Origin: Bacteroidales bacterium
GTDB lineage: Bacteria; Bacteroidota; Bacteroidia; Bacteroidales; UBA932
Direction of reading: 5' to 3'
Length of the DNA: 64,000 bases
NCBI GenBank assembly: GCA_017620335.1
Contig: JAFZQO010000017.1
Coordinates: forward strand, 45,369-109,368
Both the position numbers and the translations under genes were made by a program. Below the pieces are notes generated by a model. The model had not been told where the DNA came from and did no database searches. It saw only the letters and a list, made by a program, of their open reading frames with translations. This document shows, piece after piece, positions 8,783 through 17,162 of this stretch. Position 1 is the first letter of the stretch; every line of letters starts with the position of its first letter.

Positions 8783-9544
8783 TTACTTTATCTCAAAATC
8801 TTCGGCATCGTCGAGCACCGGGAATTTGGCCCGGAAAGCCTCGAGGACACCCATGTCCAGGTCCGTGACGAGAATTTGCTCCGCGCCGGGGACGCAGGCG
8901 GTGAGCGTCGCCCCGTAGGGGTCGACGGCCGCCGTCCCTCCGGCGTACACGCAGGACGGATCCTTCCCCACCCTGTTCACTCCAAGCACATAGCATTGAT
9001 TCTCGATGGCCCTGGCGCGCAGCAGCGTGTCCCAGGGGAACTGGCGCACGCTCGGCCAGCTGGCGACATATATCGCGGCATCGTAATCCTTACGGTTGCG
9101 GCTCCAGACCGGGAAACGCAGGTCGTAGCACACGTTCAGCAGGAACCTGAAACCGCGCCATTCCACCACCACACGCTCTTCACCGCGCGTAAAACGGTGG
9201 TGCTCGCCGCTGTAAGTGAACAGGTGATGCTTGTCGTACGCCGTGACTTCACCGTCAGGCTTAACGAACCAGAACCTGTTGTAAAAGTTCCCTCCCTCGT
9301 GCAGCGCTACGCTTCCGGCTACGGCACAGTCCTTTTCCTGAGCCTTGGCCTTCATCCACTCCAGCGTGACGGACGGGGACTCCTCGGCGACTCCTTCAGG
9401 CTGCGTGGCGAACCCGGTCGAGAACATCTCCGGCAGGACGATGAGATCGACCTCGGGGATGCTTTCCAACAAGGCGTCCAGCCGCCTCCGGTTCGCCGCC
9501 GGATCGGCCCACACGATATCATATTGTACCAGGGCTGTCTTCAT
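8783..9544 (-). CDS. nitrilase-superfamily amidohydrolase (omega-amidase type)
   Basis: A 253-residue carbon-nitrogen hydrolase with the complete catalytic triad: Glu39 in VLPEMFSTGF, Lys105 in YDKHHLF and Cys139 in NVCYDLRFPVW. Length and motifs match the YafV/omega-amidase branch, which hydrolyses amides of 2-oxo acids such as 2-oxoglutaramate. It is the first gene before iorA, with a 7-bp spacer, so it may handle products of glutamine-dependent transamination of aryl-pyruvates. That would link transamination to IOR but is inference. The start is the only good ATG (MKTALVQYDI). The substrate is not proven by the sequence. Confidence 0.88.
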   Translation of the reverse strand: MKTALVQYDIVWADPAANRRRLDALLESIPEVDLIVLPEMFSTGFATQPEGVAEESPSVTLEWMKAKAQEKDCAVAGSVALHEGGNFYNRFWFVKPDGEVTAYDKHHLFTYSGEHHRFTRGEERVVVEWRGFRFLLNVCYDLRFPVWSRNRKDYDAAIYVASWPSVRQFPWDTLLRARAIENQCYVLGVNRVGKDPSCVYAGGTAAVDPYGATLTACVPGAEQILVTDLDMGVLEAFRAKFPVLDDAEDFEIK

Positions 9545-9634
9545 ATTTGCAATACACTACTATGCCGTTCGGCAATTGACCGCTAATTTAAGAAATTTTA
9601 ATTACATTTCCATCCGCTTTCAGCCATAAATACA

Positions 9635-9669
9635 TTAAAAGGTCCCGCCCTCATACCAGAGCGGGACCT
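9635..9669 (-). terminator. rho-independent terminator after nfnB
   Basis: A perfect 9-bp stem, AGGTCCCGC at 9640-9648 with GCGGGACCT at 9661-9669. Read on the minus strand it is followed by TTTTAATG. It lies 24 bp past the nfnB stop and also separates that operon from the amidase-ior operon. The rest of 9545-9634 holds no gene. Confidence 0.85.
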
Positions 9670-9692
9670 GCTGCAGTTAATTGGTTGGTATA

Positions 9693-11084
9693 TTACGCCT
9701 TTGCGGCGAGGTATGCATGGATGGCGGCTGCGGCCTTGCGGCCGGCGCCCATTGCGAGGATCACGGTCGCCGCACCGGTGACGGCGTCACCGCCGGCAAA
9801 TACGCCCTCACGGGTGGTCGCGCCGTTCTCGTCCGCGACGAGGCAGCCGCGACGGGTCATCTCAAGACCTTCCGTGGTCTTGGCGATGAGCGGGTTGGGC
9901 GAGGTACCGAGGGCCATGATGACGGTGTCGGCCTCGATCTCGAACTCCGAGCCCTCCACGGGGACCGGCGAGCGGCGTCCGCTGGCGTCGGGCTCGCCGA
10001 GCTCCATGCGGATGCACTTGACGGCGCGGACCCAGCCCTTGTCGTCCTCGAGGATCTCGACGGGGTTGGTCAGCATGCGGAACTCGACACCCTCTTCATG
10101 GGCGTGGTGGACCTCCTCCTTGCGGGCTGGAAGCTCCACCTCAGTGCGGCGGTAGACGATGGTGGTCTCGGCGCCGAGGCGCAGCGCGGTACGCGCCGCG
10201 TCCATGGCGACGTTGCCTCCACCGACCACGATGGCCTTCTTGCCGGCATGGATCGGGGTGAGGTAGTCGTCGCGGAACGCCTTCATGAGGTTGTTGCGGG
10301 TGAGGAACTCATTGGCGGAGAAGACTCCGTTGGCGTTCTCGCCGGGGATGTTCATGAAGCGCGGCAGTCCGGCTCCGGAACCCACGAATACGGCCTCGAA
10401 GCCCTCCTTGTCCATCAAGGAGTCGATGGTGACGGTGCGGCCGATGATGACGTCCAACTCTATCTTGACGCCGAGGGCCTTGACGGCCTCGATCTCGGCG
10501 GCCACGACCTTGTCCTTCGGCAGACGGAACTCGGGGATGCCGTACTCCAGCACTCCGCCGGGCCTGTGAAGGGCCTCGAAGATGGTAACGTCATAGCCGA
10601 GCTTGGCCAGGTCGGCGGCGCAGGCCAGGCCCGAGGGGCCGGAGCCTATGATCGCGACCTTGCGCCCGGACTTCTCCGCGGCGGGGGCGGCAGGGGCCTT
10701 GCCCTGCTCGCGCGACCAGTCGGCGACGAAGCGCTCGAGCTTGCCGATGGCGACGCTCTCGCCCTTCACGCCCAGGACGCAGCGGCCTTCGCACTGGGTC
10801 TCCTGCGGGCAGACGCGTCCGCAGATGGCAGGCAGCGAGGAATCTTCGGCGATGACGGCCGCGGCCGCGGCGAAATCTCCGTCCTTGACCTTCTCGATGA
10901 ACTCGGGGATCTTGATGCCCACGGGGCAGGCGCCCACGCAGCGGGGATTCTTGCAATGCAGGCAGCGCGTGGCCTCCAGCATCGCCTCCTCGACATTGTA
11001 ACCGTAGCAGACCTCCTCGAAATTGGTCGCCCTTACTTTAGGGTCCTGTTCCCTGACGGGAACCCTTGGTATCCTGTTTGCCAT
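9693..11084 (-). CDS. nfnB: NADH-dependent reduced ferredoxin:NADP+ oxidoreductase, large subunit (GltD-like)
   Basis: A 463-residue flavoprotein of the small-subunit glutamate synthase family. The N-terminal iron-sulfur region has CLHCKNPRCVGACP and CGRVCPQETQCEGRC. A first dinucleotide fold starts AIIGSGPSGLACAADLA, and the second (NADPH) fold contains VVGGGNVAMDAARTALRLG. The C-terminal FAD region has FAGGDAVTGAATVILAMGAGRKAA. Because it directly follows an NfnA-type subunit (6-bp gap) and no glutamate synthase large subunit is nearby, NfnB of the electron-bifurcating transhydrogenase is more likely than GltD. In that complex it holds the bifurcating FAD and two 4Fe-4S clusters. It would couple NADPH to NADH and reduced ferredoxin. 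Confidence 0.85.
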   Translation of the reverse strand: MANRIPRVPVREQDPKVRATNFEEVCYGYNVEEAMLEATRCLHCKNPRCVGACPVGIKIPEFIEKVKDGDFAAAAAVIAEDSSLPAICGRVCPQETQCEGRCVLGVKGESVAIGKLERFVADWSREQGKAPAAPAAEKSGRKVAIIGSGPSGLACAADLAKLGYDVTIFEALHRPGGVLEYGIPEFRLPKDKVVAAEIEAVKALGVKIELDVIIGRTVTIDSLMDKEGFEAVFVGSGAGLPRFMNIPGENANGVFSANEFLTRNNLMKAFRDDYLTPIHAGKKAIVVGGGNVAMDAARTALRLGAETTIVYRRTEVELPARKEEVHHAHEEGVEFRMLTNPVEILEDDKGWVRAVKCIRMELGEPDASGRRSPVPVEGSEFEIEADTVIMALGTSPNPLIAKTTEGLEMTRRGCLVADENGATTREGVFAGGDAVTGAATVILAMGAGRKAAAAIHAYLAAKA

Positions 11085-11090
11085 AGCTGA

Positions 11091-11948
11091 TTATCCTCTA
11101 CCGATTTTACAAACATGTTTCTCACGGGCCTCCGCCTCTTCGGTGCGGTACTGGCCCTGACGGCGCATGGCTTCGTTGAAGTCCACCTCGTAGCCGTCGA
11201 ATTCAGGTCCCTCGACGCAGGCGAAGCGGGTCTTGCCGCCGACCGTGACGCGGCAGGCGCCGCACATGCCGGTGCCGTCCACCATCAGGGTGTTCAGGCT
11301 GACGACGATGGGGAGACCGAGCTTCTTGGCGGTGAGGGTAGTGAACTTCATCATGATCATCGGGCCGATGGCTACGGCCTGGGTGTACTTGTTACCATCA
11401 TTGACGAGCTTCTCGAGCAGGGCGGTGACCATGCCGTGGAAGCCCTCGGAGCCGTCGTCGGTGCAGATGTGGAGCGCGTCGCAGACCGCGGCCATCTCCT
11501 CCTTGTAGATGAGGAGGCCGGCGGTCTTGGCGCCTATGATGACGTCCACCTTGGCGCCGTGATTGTGCAGCCACTTGGCTTGAGGGTACACTGGAGCCGT
11601 GCCGACGCCGCCGGCGATGAAGATGTAGTGGCTGGCGGCAATTTCCTCGGGGGACTTCTCAATAAAGTCGGAAGGGTTGCCGAGAGGGCCTACGACATCG
11701 GCGAAGGACTCGCCCTCCTCGAACGCAACGATATCCTGGGTGGACGCGCCGATAGGCTGCGTCACGATGGTAACCGTACCTTTCTCCGTATCGAAATCAC
11801 TGATGGTCAGAGGGATACGCTCCCCTTTCTCATCAGCCCTCACGATGAGGAACTGTCCGGGCTGCGCGGCGGCGGCAAGCCTCGGTGCCTCCACCACCAT
11901 CCGGCAGATGGTAGGCGTCAGCATTTCCTTTCTGATGATCTTGAACAT
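11091..11948 (-). CDS. nfnA: NADH-dependent reduced ferredoxin:NADP+ oxidoreductase, small subunit
   Basis: A 285-residue protein of the sulfide dehydrogenase/dihydroorotate dehydrogenase electron-transfer family. The FAD-binding beta-barrel contains the ERIPLTIS motif, followed by an NAD-binding Rossmann region (FIAGGVGTAPVYPQ). The C-terminal [2Fe-2S] cysteines lie in GMCGACRVTVGGKTRFAC. The order nfnA-nfnB and the length agree with Nfn complexes of anaerobes. It is first in a two-gene operon with a promoter-like box at 11981-11988. Together with Rnf, encoded next door on the same strand, it would balance NAD(H), NADP(H) and ferredoxin. Confidence 0.86.
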   Translation of the reverse strand: MFKIIRKEMLTPTICRMVVEAPRLAAAAQPGQFLIVRADEKGERIPLTISDFDTEKGTVTIVTQPIGASTQDIVAFEEGESFADVVGPLGNPSDFIEKSPEEIAASHYIFIAGGVGTAPVYPQAKWLHNHGAKVDVIIGAKTAGLLIYKEEMAAVCDALHICTDDGSEGFHGMVTALLEKLVNDGNKYTQAVAIGPMIMMKFTTLTAKKLGLPIVVSLNTLMVDGTGMCGACRVTVGGKTRFACVEGPEFDGYEVDFNEAMRRQGQYRTEEAEAREKHVCKIGRG

Positions 11949-11980
11949 ATGTAAGTCGTCTGATAATAAGCGTATTTGAA

Positions 11981-11988
11981 CAAAGTTA
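11981..11988 (-). promoter_or_regulatory. candidate -7 box upstream of nfnA
   Basis: On the minus strand this reads TAACTTTG, matching the Bacteroidetes TAnnTTTG -7 consensus, 33 bp before the nfnA ATG. No good -33 TTG at 19-20 bp is seen, so support is moderate. Confidence 0.5.
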
Positions 11989-12030
11989 ACAAATAATTTT
12001 TAAAATCTTTAAAAAACTGCCTAAAATGCA

Positions 12031-12059
12031 GTCGAGGGTCCAAAAGTCGGACCCTCGAC
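12031..12059 (-). terminator. terminator hairpin after rnfA
   Basis: A perfect 11-bp stem (GTCGAGGGTCC at 12031-12041 with GGACCCTCGAC at 12049-12059). On the minus strand a T-rich tail follows after a short gap (ATTTTAGGCAGTTTTTT). It would end the long zinc-ribbon/dnaB/rseC/rnf transcript. Confidence 0.75.
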
Positions 12060-12099
12060 AACACTGATATGGTAAATGACAAGTCAGGACAGCCTCACG

Positions 12100-12699
12100 C
12101 TACACGATGCCCGAGAAGCCCAGGAAGGCCAGGGCGAGTATGCCGACAGTGATAAAGGCGATGGGCAGGCCGCGGAAGGACTTCGGGACCTCGTTCAGGG
12201 CCAGGTGCTCGCGGAGGCCGGCGAAGAGCACCATAGCGAGGCCGTAGCCTATCGAGGTGGCCACGGCGTAAACGATGGCCTGACCCAGGTTGAGCATGTG
12301 CGACTCCGCGCCGAAGGTGAAGTCCTTGGTGACCACGGTGATGGCGACGCCGAGGACGGCGCAGTTGGTGGTGATCAGCGGGAGGAAGATGCCCAGGGCC
12401 TGGTACAGGGACGGGCTGATCTTCTTGAGCACGATCTCGACCATCTGCACGAGTGATGCGATGACGAGGATGAACGCGATCGTCTGGAGGAACTCCAGTC
12501 CGAAGGGCACCAGCAGGTACTTGTTCAGCAGATAGGTGACCAGCGTGGCGAGGGTGATGACGAAGCATACGGCCCCGGACATGCCCGTGGCTGTGGAAAG
12601 CTTGTTTGAAACACCCAGGAAGGGACAAACGCCGAGGAACTGCGACAGTACGATATTGTTGACGAATATCGCCGAGATAATGATGATGATGTATTCCAT
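12100..12699 (-). CDS. rnfA: Rnf complex membrane subunit A
   Basis: A 199-residue integral membrane protein with six predicted helices. It starts MEYIIIIISAIFVNNIVLSQ and contains the conserved cysteines in LGVCPFLG and TTNCAVLG, which in Rnf/Nqr structures ligate an intramembrane iron-sulfur cluster shared with RnfE. It is the last gene of the rnf run in the order B-C-D-G-E-A, 6 bp after rnfE. Rnf moves electrons from ferredoxin to NAD+ while pumping Na+ or H+ out of the cell. Confidence 0.95.
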   Translation of the reverse strand: MEYIIIIISAIFVNNIVLSQFLGVCPFLGVSNKLSTATGMSGAVCFVITLATLVTYLLNKYLLVPFGLEFLQTIAFILVIASLVQMVEIVLKKISPSLYQALGIFLPLITTNCAVLGVAITVVTKDFTFGAESHMLNLGQAIVYAVATSIGYGLAMVLFAGLREHLALNEVPKSFRGLPIAFITVGILALAFLGFSGIV

Positions 12700-12705
12700 A
12701 AGGCG

Positions 12706-13290
12706 CTAACTTCTTTTCAGATACTTGTTGAACAGGACCATGAGATAGCCCAGGACCAGGAAGGCGCCGGGGGCCATGACGAAGGCGAGGATGCCGTCGC
12801 CGGGGATGAATTTCCAGCCGAACACCGAGCCGCTGCCGAGGATTTCGCGTACGATGCCGATGACCGTCAGGGAAACGGTGAAGCCGAGGCCGACTCCGAT
12901 GCCGTCGAGCAGGGAGTCAAGCACGCCGTGCTTGTTCGCGAAGGCCTCCGCGCGGCCGAGGACGATGCAGTTCACCACGATGAGCGGGATGAAGAGTCCG
13001 AGGGTCTTGTAGGCGTCGGGGGTATAGGCCTGCATGATGAACTGGAGCACAGTCACGAAGGTGGCGATGACCACGATGTAGACCGGGATGTGGACCTTGT
13101 CAGGGACCATCGGGGCTATCAGCGAGATGACGATGTTGGAGAGGACCAGGACGAAAAGCGTGGCCAGGCCCATCTCAAGACCGTTGATGGCCGAGGTGGT
13201 CGTCGCGAGCGTCGGACACATGCCGAGCACGAGGACGAAGGTGGGGTTGTTCTTGACGAAGCCGTCAGTAAATGTTGACCATTTGCTCAT
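12706..13290 (-). CDS. rnfE: Rnf complex membrane subunit E
   Basis: A 194-residue multi-helix protein homologous to RnfA/NqrD. Residues near the start read NNPTFVLVLGMCPTLA and the second half-repeat has LIVVNCIVLGRAEAFA, giving the two cluster-binding cysteines that mirror those of RnfA. It lies between rnfG (3-bp gap) and rnfA (6-bp gap). With RnfA it forms the inverted pair at the centre of the membrane domain that carries electrons across the membrane. Confidence 0.95.
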   Translation of the reverse strand: MSKWSTFTDGFVKNNPTFVLVLGMCPTLATTTSAINGLEMGLATLFVLVLSNIVISLIAPMVPDKVHIPVYIVVIATFVTVLQFIMQAYTPDAYKTLGLFIPLIVVNCIVLGRAEAFANKHGVLDSLLDGIGVGLGFTVSLTVIGIVREILGSGSVFGWKFIPGDGILAFVMAPGAFLVLGYLMVLFNKYLKRS

Positions 13291-13293
13291 ACG

Positions 13294-13863
13294 CTATTCC
13301 TCCTCTGCTTTTACGATGGATTTGACGAAAGCCACGGCATTGCTCACCGCCAGCGAGTATGCGCGGGAGGTGATGGTCGAGGCCGTGATGGCGTCGATGT
13401 CGCCTCCGTCCTTGGTCACCTTGATGACCTTGTCGGGGCCGAGGCCCTCCCACTGCGACATGAACTTGGCGTCGGTGTTGCACTTCGCGCCGAGTCCAGG
13501 GGTCTCAGAGTGCGAAAGCACGGACGTGTTGTAGACGGTACCGTCGGGAAGGACTCCAACCATGAGGGTGAGGGGTCCGCCGAAGCCGACGGTCGTGGAC
13601 TTCACGGCATAGGCGGCAGGGGTGCCGTCAGCAGTGGAGACATAGTAGTCGAACTTCTGGCCGCCGAACTCGGCGGTGGAGACGTCGGAGAGTTCTCCGC
13701 CGTCCGGAAGCACGCGGCCTATCGACTCCTCCAGAGCCTTTTTCTCGGCAGCCTGGATGGGGTCATAGGTCACGGCGTACACCACTGCGAGGATGGCCGA
13801 GCAGACAAGGCAGACCAGCGTGAGGCACAGGGCCATGTTCTTGAGATTGGATTTCGCTGCCAT
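13294..13863 (-). CDS. rnfG: Rnf complex FMN-binding subunit G
   Basis: A 189-residue protein with one N-terminal membrane helix (about 8-31) and a periplasmic FMN-binding domain. The conserved SHSETPGLG lies near residue 117. The covalent flavinylation site is a variant: DAITASTITSR at about 157-167 where the textbook motif is S/T-G-A-T-x-T, with Thr163 the likely FMN attachment point. The gene sits 2 bp after rnfD and 3 bp before rnfE. The flavin transferase ApbE needed for attachment is not in the window. Confidence 0.94.
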   Translation of the reverse strand: MAAKSNLKNMALCLTLVCLVCSAILAVVYAVTYDPIQAAEKKALEESIGRVLPDGGELSDVSTAEFGGQKFDYYVSTADGTPAAYAVKSTTVGFGGPLTLMVGVLPDGTVYNTSVLSHSETPGLGAKCNTDAKFMSQWEGLGPDKVIKVTKDGGDIDAITASTITSRAYSLAVSNAVAFVKSIVKAEEE

Positions 13864-13865
13864 GG

Positions 13866-14849
13866 CTATGCCCTCCCGTATTTTTTCTGGTGACAGAACC
13901 TGTTGATGAGCGGGACCGCCGCATTCATCAGCAGGATGGCGAAGGAAACGCCTTCAGGATATGACCCGAAGTAACGTATCAGCATGGCTATCAAACCGAT
14001 ACCCACACCGAAGATGATGCCTCCCTTGTTGCTCATGGGAGACGTGACATAGTCGGTCGCCATGAAGCAGCTTCCGAGTATCATACCGCCGGTGAGGAGG
14101 TTGAAGACAGGGTCGGTGAAGCGGGCGGGGTTGATCAGCCACATTATGCCGGCGAACACGAACACCGTTGCCCAGATGGACAGGGTGATGTGGGGCTTGA
14201 TGACGCGGCGGACCAGCAGATAGACGAAGCCGACAAGCAGGGCGATCGCGGAAATCTCGCCGGCGGAGCCGCCGAGGTTCGCGAAGAGCATCTGGCCGTA
14301 AGAATAGCCGCCCGCGGACATGATGTCCTGGACGGACGCACCCTGCAAAAGGCCTTCCTTGATGGCGCCGAGCGGCGTGGCGCCCGTGACGGCGTCAGCG
14401 CCCCACAGGCCGCCGGGAATCTCCCAGTGCGTCATGTAGGTAGGGAAAGATACGAGCAGGAACACGCGGCCGGTGATGGCCGGGTTGAAGACGTTCTGGC
14501 CGAGGCCTCCGAAGCTCATCTTCGCCACGCCGATGGCGACGAGGGCTCCGATGAACACCACCCACCAGGGGGTGGTGGCGGGGAGGTTCATGGCCAGGAG
14601 CAGGCCGGTCACCAGGGCGGAGGAGCCGCTGAACAGGCGGATATCCTTCATGAGCCAGCGGGCGATGGCATACTCCAGCAGTACGCAGGACAGGGCGCTC
14701 ACCGCCAGGACCAGCAGCTCGGACCAGCCGTAGAAGACTACCGAGACCACTATCGCGGGCAGCAGGGCGATGATGACGTCACGCATCAGGGAGTCCGAGG
14801 ACACATCTGCGTGTACGTGCGGGTTGGGTGAAACTAAGTGTTTGTCCAT
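13866..14849 (-). CDS. rnfD: Rnf complex membrane flavoprotein subunit D
   Basis: A 327-residue membrane protein with about nine helices. Conserved RnfD elements include GGLGQNVFNPAITGRVFLL and the covalent FMN motif AVTGATPLG with Thr158. A C-terminal helix pair includes GVSFAILLMNAAVPLINR. It is placed 9 bp after rnfC and 2 bp before rnfG. It would relay electrons between the cytoplasmic RnfB/C side and the periplasmic flavin of RnfG and form part of the ion path. Confidence 0.95.
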   Translation of the reverse strand: MDKHLVSPNPHVHADVSSDSLMRDVIIALLPAIVVSVVFYGWSELLVLAVSALSCVLLEYAIARWLMKDIRLFSGSSALVTGLLLAMNLPATTPWWVVFIGALVAIGVAKMSFGGLGQNVFNPAITGRVFLLVSFPTYMTHWEIPGGLWGADAVTGATPLGAIKEGLLQGASVQDIMSAGGYSYGQMLFANLGGSAGEISAIALLVGFVYLLVRRVIKPHITLSIWATVFVFAGIMWLINPARFTDPVFNLLTGGMILGSCFMATDYVTSPMSNKGGIIFGVGIGLIAMLIRYFGSYPEGVSFAILLMNAAVPLINRFCHQKKYGRA

Positions 14850-14858
14850 AACTGTCTA

Positions 14859-16229
14859 CTATTTGGCGGCAGCGGCCTTGGCGGCGGCAGCGCGGGCCTT
14901 GAGGATGCCGATGACCTGGCCCTTGACAATGTTGATCTGGTCGAGCAGAGGCAGGAAGGCAGGACAGCTGAACGAGCAGCAGCCGCAGGAGATGCAGTCC
15001 TGGACGGCGTTTGCTTCAAGCTGGTCCATGTCCCCGACCTTTGCGAGTTTGTAGAGCAGGAACGGCTCCAGGCCCATGGGGCAGGCATCGGCGCAGCGTC
15101 CGCAGCGGATGCAGTTGCCGGGAACGTTGCGCTTGGTGGAGCCCTCGGAGAGGTAAAGGAGCGAGGAGGAGCCCTTGACGGTGCATGCGTCCATGTTGGA
15201 GACGGCACGGCCCATCATGGGACCTCCGCTGATGATCTTGGCGGCGCCTTCCGGCACTCCCCCGGCATACTCCGCGATGTAACTGAGCGGCATGCCGATG
15301 CGGAAAAGGTAATTGTGCTGCTTCTCCACGGACAGGCAGTCGCCGGTGATGGTCATCACGTTGGTGACCAGGGGCTTGTTCTTCTGGACGGCCTCGTAGA
15401 CCGCAAGGGAGGTGGCGACGTTCTGCACCACGGCGCCAACGCTGATGGGCAGTCCTCCGGAACCGACCTGGCGGCGCATCACGGCGTCGATGAGCTGCTT
15501 CTCACCGCCCTGCGGGTATTTCTTCTTAAGCGAAAGCACCTCGATGCCCTTGTAGCCGAGCTCAGCCACGGCCTTGGACATGGACTCCAGGGCCTCGGGC
15601 TTGTTCTCCTCGATGCCTATCACGCAGCGGCAGCCTCCGAGGACCTTCTGCATGATGGCTGCGCCGACGACGATCTCCTTCGGGCGCTCGACCATGATGC
15701 GGAAGTCGCTGGTGAGGTAGGGCTCGCACTCGGCGCCGTTGATGATGAGGCACTCGGCCACGCTCCCGGGAGCGGGATTGAGCTTCACGTGCGTGGGGAA
15801 CGTGGCGCCTCCCAGGCCGACGACGCCGCAGGCCTTGATGCGGTCGAGGATGGCGGCCCTGTCTTCAGGAATCTCGGTGACAAGGGTGTCGGAGAGGTCG
15901 ATACCCTCGGCCCACTCGTCGCCGTCGACGGTGATCTCGACGTGCATGAAGTTATTGCCGGCGATGTCCTTGCGCGGGGCGATGGACTTGACCTTGCCGC
16001 TCACCGGGGAATGGACGTTGGCGGAGATGAATCCGCCGGCCTCGGCGATGAGCTGCCCGGCCTTGACTTCGTCGCCGACGGCGACGACCGGCTTGGCCGG
16101 AGCGCCCAGATGCTGGGCCATGGATACATAGACGGTCTGCGGGAGAGGAAGGACCTCTATCGTGCAGCCGCGGGAGAGCTTGGCATCGTCCGGATGCACG
16201 CCTCCGATACGGAATGTTGTCTTAGCCAT
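14859..16229 (-). CDS. rnfC: Rnf complex NADH-binding subunit C
   Basis: A 456-residue soluble subunit. The FMN/NADH domain contains GVVGLGGATFPTHVKL and INGAECEPYLTSD. The C-terminal ferredoxin part has CIRCGRCADACPMGLEP and CISCGCCSFSCPAFLPL, giving two 4Fe-4S clusters. The N-terminal part has a biotinyl-like barrel (VGDEVKAGQLIAEAGG). It overlaps the end of rnfB by 8 bp, suggesting coupled translation. This subunit is where NAD+ is reduced. Confidence 0.95.
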   Translation of the reverse strand: MAKTTFRIGGVHPDDAKLSRGCTIEVLPLPQTVYVSMAQHLGAPAKPVVAVGDEVKAGQLIAEAGGFISANVHSPVSGKVKSIAPRKDIAGNNFMHVEITVDGDEWAEGIDLSDTLVTEIPEDRAAILDRIKACGVVGLGGATFPTHVKLNPAPGSVAECLIINGAECEPYLTSDFRIMVERPKEIVVGAAIMQKVLGGCRCVIGIEENKPEALESMSKAVAELGYKGIEVLSLKKKYPQGGEKQLIDAVMRRQVGSGGLPISVGAVVQNVATSLAVYEAVQKNKPLVTNVMTITGDCLSVEKQHNYLFRIGMPLSYIAEYAGGVPEGAAKIISGGPMMGRAVSNMDACTVKGSSSLLYLSEGSTKRNVPGNCIRCGRCADACPMGLEPFLLYKLAKVGDMDQLEANAVQDCISCGCCSFSCPAFLPLLDQINIVKGQVIGILKARAAAAKAAAAK

Positions 16230-17139
16230 TGTTCACCTCCTTCTTTACGGGTTCGGCGGCGGGAGCGGCCGGGGCCGCAGGCGCGGGAGCGGGCTTGGGC
16301 TCGACCTTCTTCGGGGTGAAACCGGCCACATGGATGGCGCCGGTGGGGCACTCGAAGAAGCACTGGCCGCAGGCCTTGCACTTCGCGTAATCAATGTAGC
16401 AGAGATTGTCCGCGACGGTGATGGCGTCGAACTTGCAGACCTTGGCGCACTTGCCGCAGCCGATGCAGGCTGCCTTGCACGCCTTGCGGGCGATGCCGCC
16501 CTTCTCCTTGTTGCTGCAGGCCACGTACACCCTCCTCTGGTTCTTGGGGGTGGTGCCGATGTTGCGGAGCTCGATGATGTGCCTCGGGCAGGCCTTGACG
16601 CAGGAGCCGCAGGCAGTGCACTTGGTCTCGTCCACGACCGGCAGGCCGGTGACGGGATCCATGCTCAGGGCGCCGAACTGGCAAGCGGCGACGCAATCGC
16701 CGCAGCCGAGGCAGCCGAAGGAACAGCCGGTGTCACCGCTGTACAGGGCGGCCTTGACCTTGCAGGAAGGGTAGCCGTCGTAGGAGTTGGTCCTGGGGCG
16801 GTTCTCGCAACTGCCGTTGCAACGCACCACAGCGACCATCGGAGCCTTCTCCTTGACCTCATGGCCAAGGATGGCGGCGACCTTCTTCATCACCTCGTTC
16901 CCCCCTACCGGGCAGAACTGCGAGTCGAGGTCGGCGGCCTTGACGGCCGCGTCCGCGAACGCACGGCAGCCGGCGAAGCCGCAGCCTCCGCAGTTGGCGC
17001 CCGGCATCACTTTCTCCACCTCGTCGATGCGCGGGTCCTCCTCGACCTTGAACTTCTTCGCTATGAAGAAGAGGACGAGGGCCAGCAGCAGTCCGAGGAC
17101 TGAGATGATGACGATGGTCCAGATAATAGTCTGTGTCAT
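16222..17139 (-). CDS. rnfB: Rnf complex ferredoxin-accepting subunit B
   Basis: A 305-residue protein with an N-terminal membrane helix (about 5-27), the NCGGCGFAGC motif of the Fe-S domain, and four ferredoxin-type motifs: CLGCGDCVAACQFGA, CTACGSCVKACPRHI, CIGCGKCAKVCKFDA and CKACGQCFFECPTGA. The C-terminus is an Ala/Pro/Lys-rich tail of about 30 residues that looks unstructured. RnfB takes electrons from reduced ferredoxin and passes them to the membrane subunits. It is the first rnf gene, 23 bp after rseC. Confidence 0.95.
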   Translation of the reverse strand: MTQTIIWTIVIISVLGLLLALVLFFIAKKFKVEEDPRIDEVEKVMPGANCGGCGFAGCRAFADAAVKAADLDSQFCPVGGNEVMKKVAAILGHEVKEKAPMVAVVRCNGSCENRPRTNSYDGYPSCKVKAALYSGDTGCSFGCLGCGDCVAACQFGALSMDPVTGLPVVDETKCTACGSCVKACPRHIIELRNIGTTPKNQRRVYVACSNKEKGGIARKACKAACIGCGKCAKVCKFDAITVADNLCYIDYAKCKACGQCFFECPTGAIHVAGFTPKKVEPKPAPAPAAPAAPAAEPVKKEVNNG

Positions 17140-17162
17140 TATTTATAGTGGTTTTTGATTGA

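Noticed and set aside
9693-11084. Glutamate synthase small subunit (gltD)
   Set aside because: No large subunit is nearby, and the partner gene is NfnA-like, so Nfn is the better reading.
9681-11090. 469-codon open frame on the plus strand
   Set aside because: It is a shadow of nfnB on the other strand, without recognisable domains.
14838-16319. 493-codon open frame on the plus strand
   Set aside because: It is antisense to rnfC, with a His/Gly/Asp/Leu-rich composition typical of a shadow frame.
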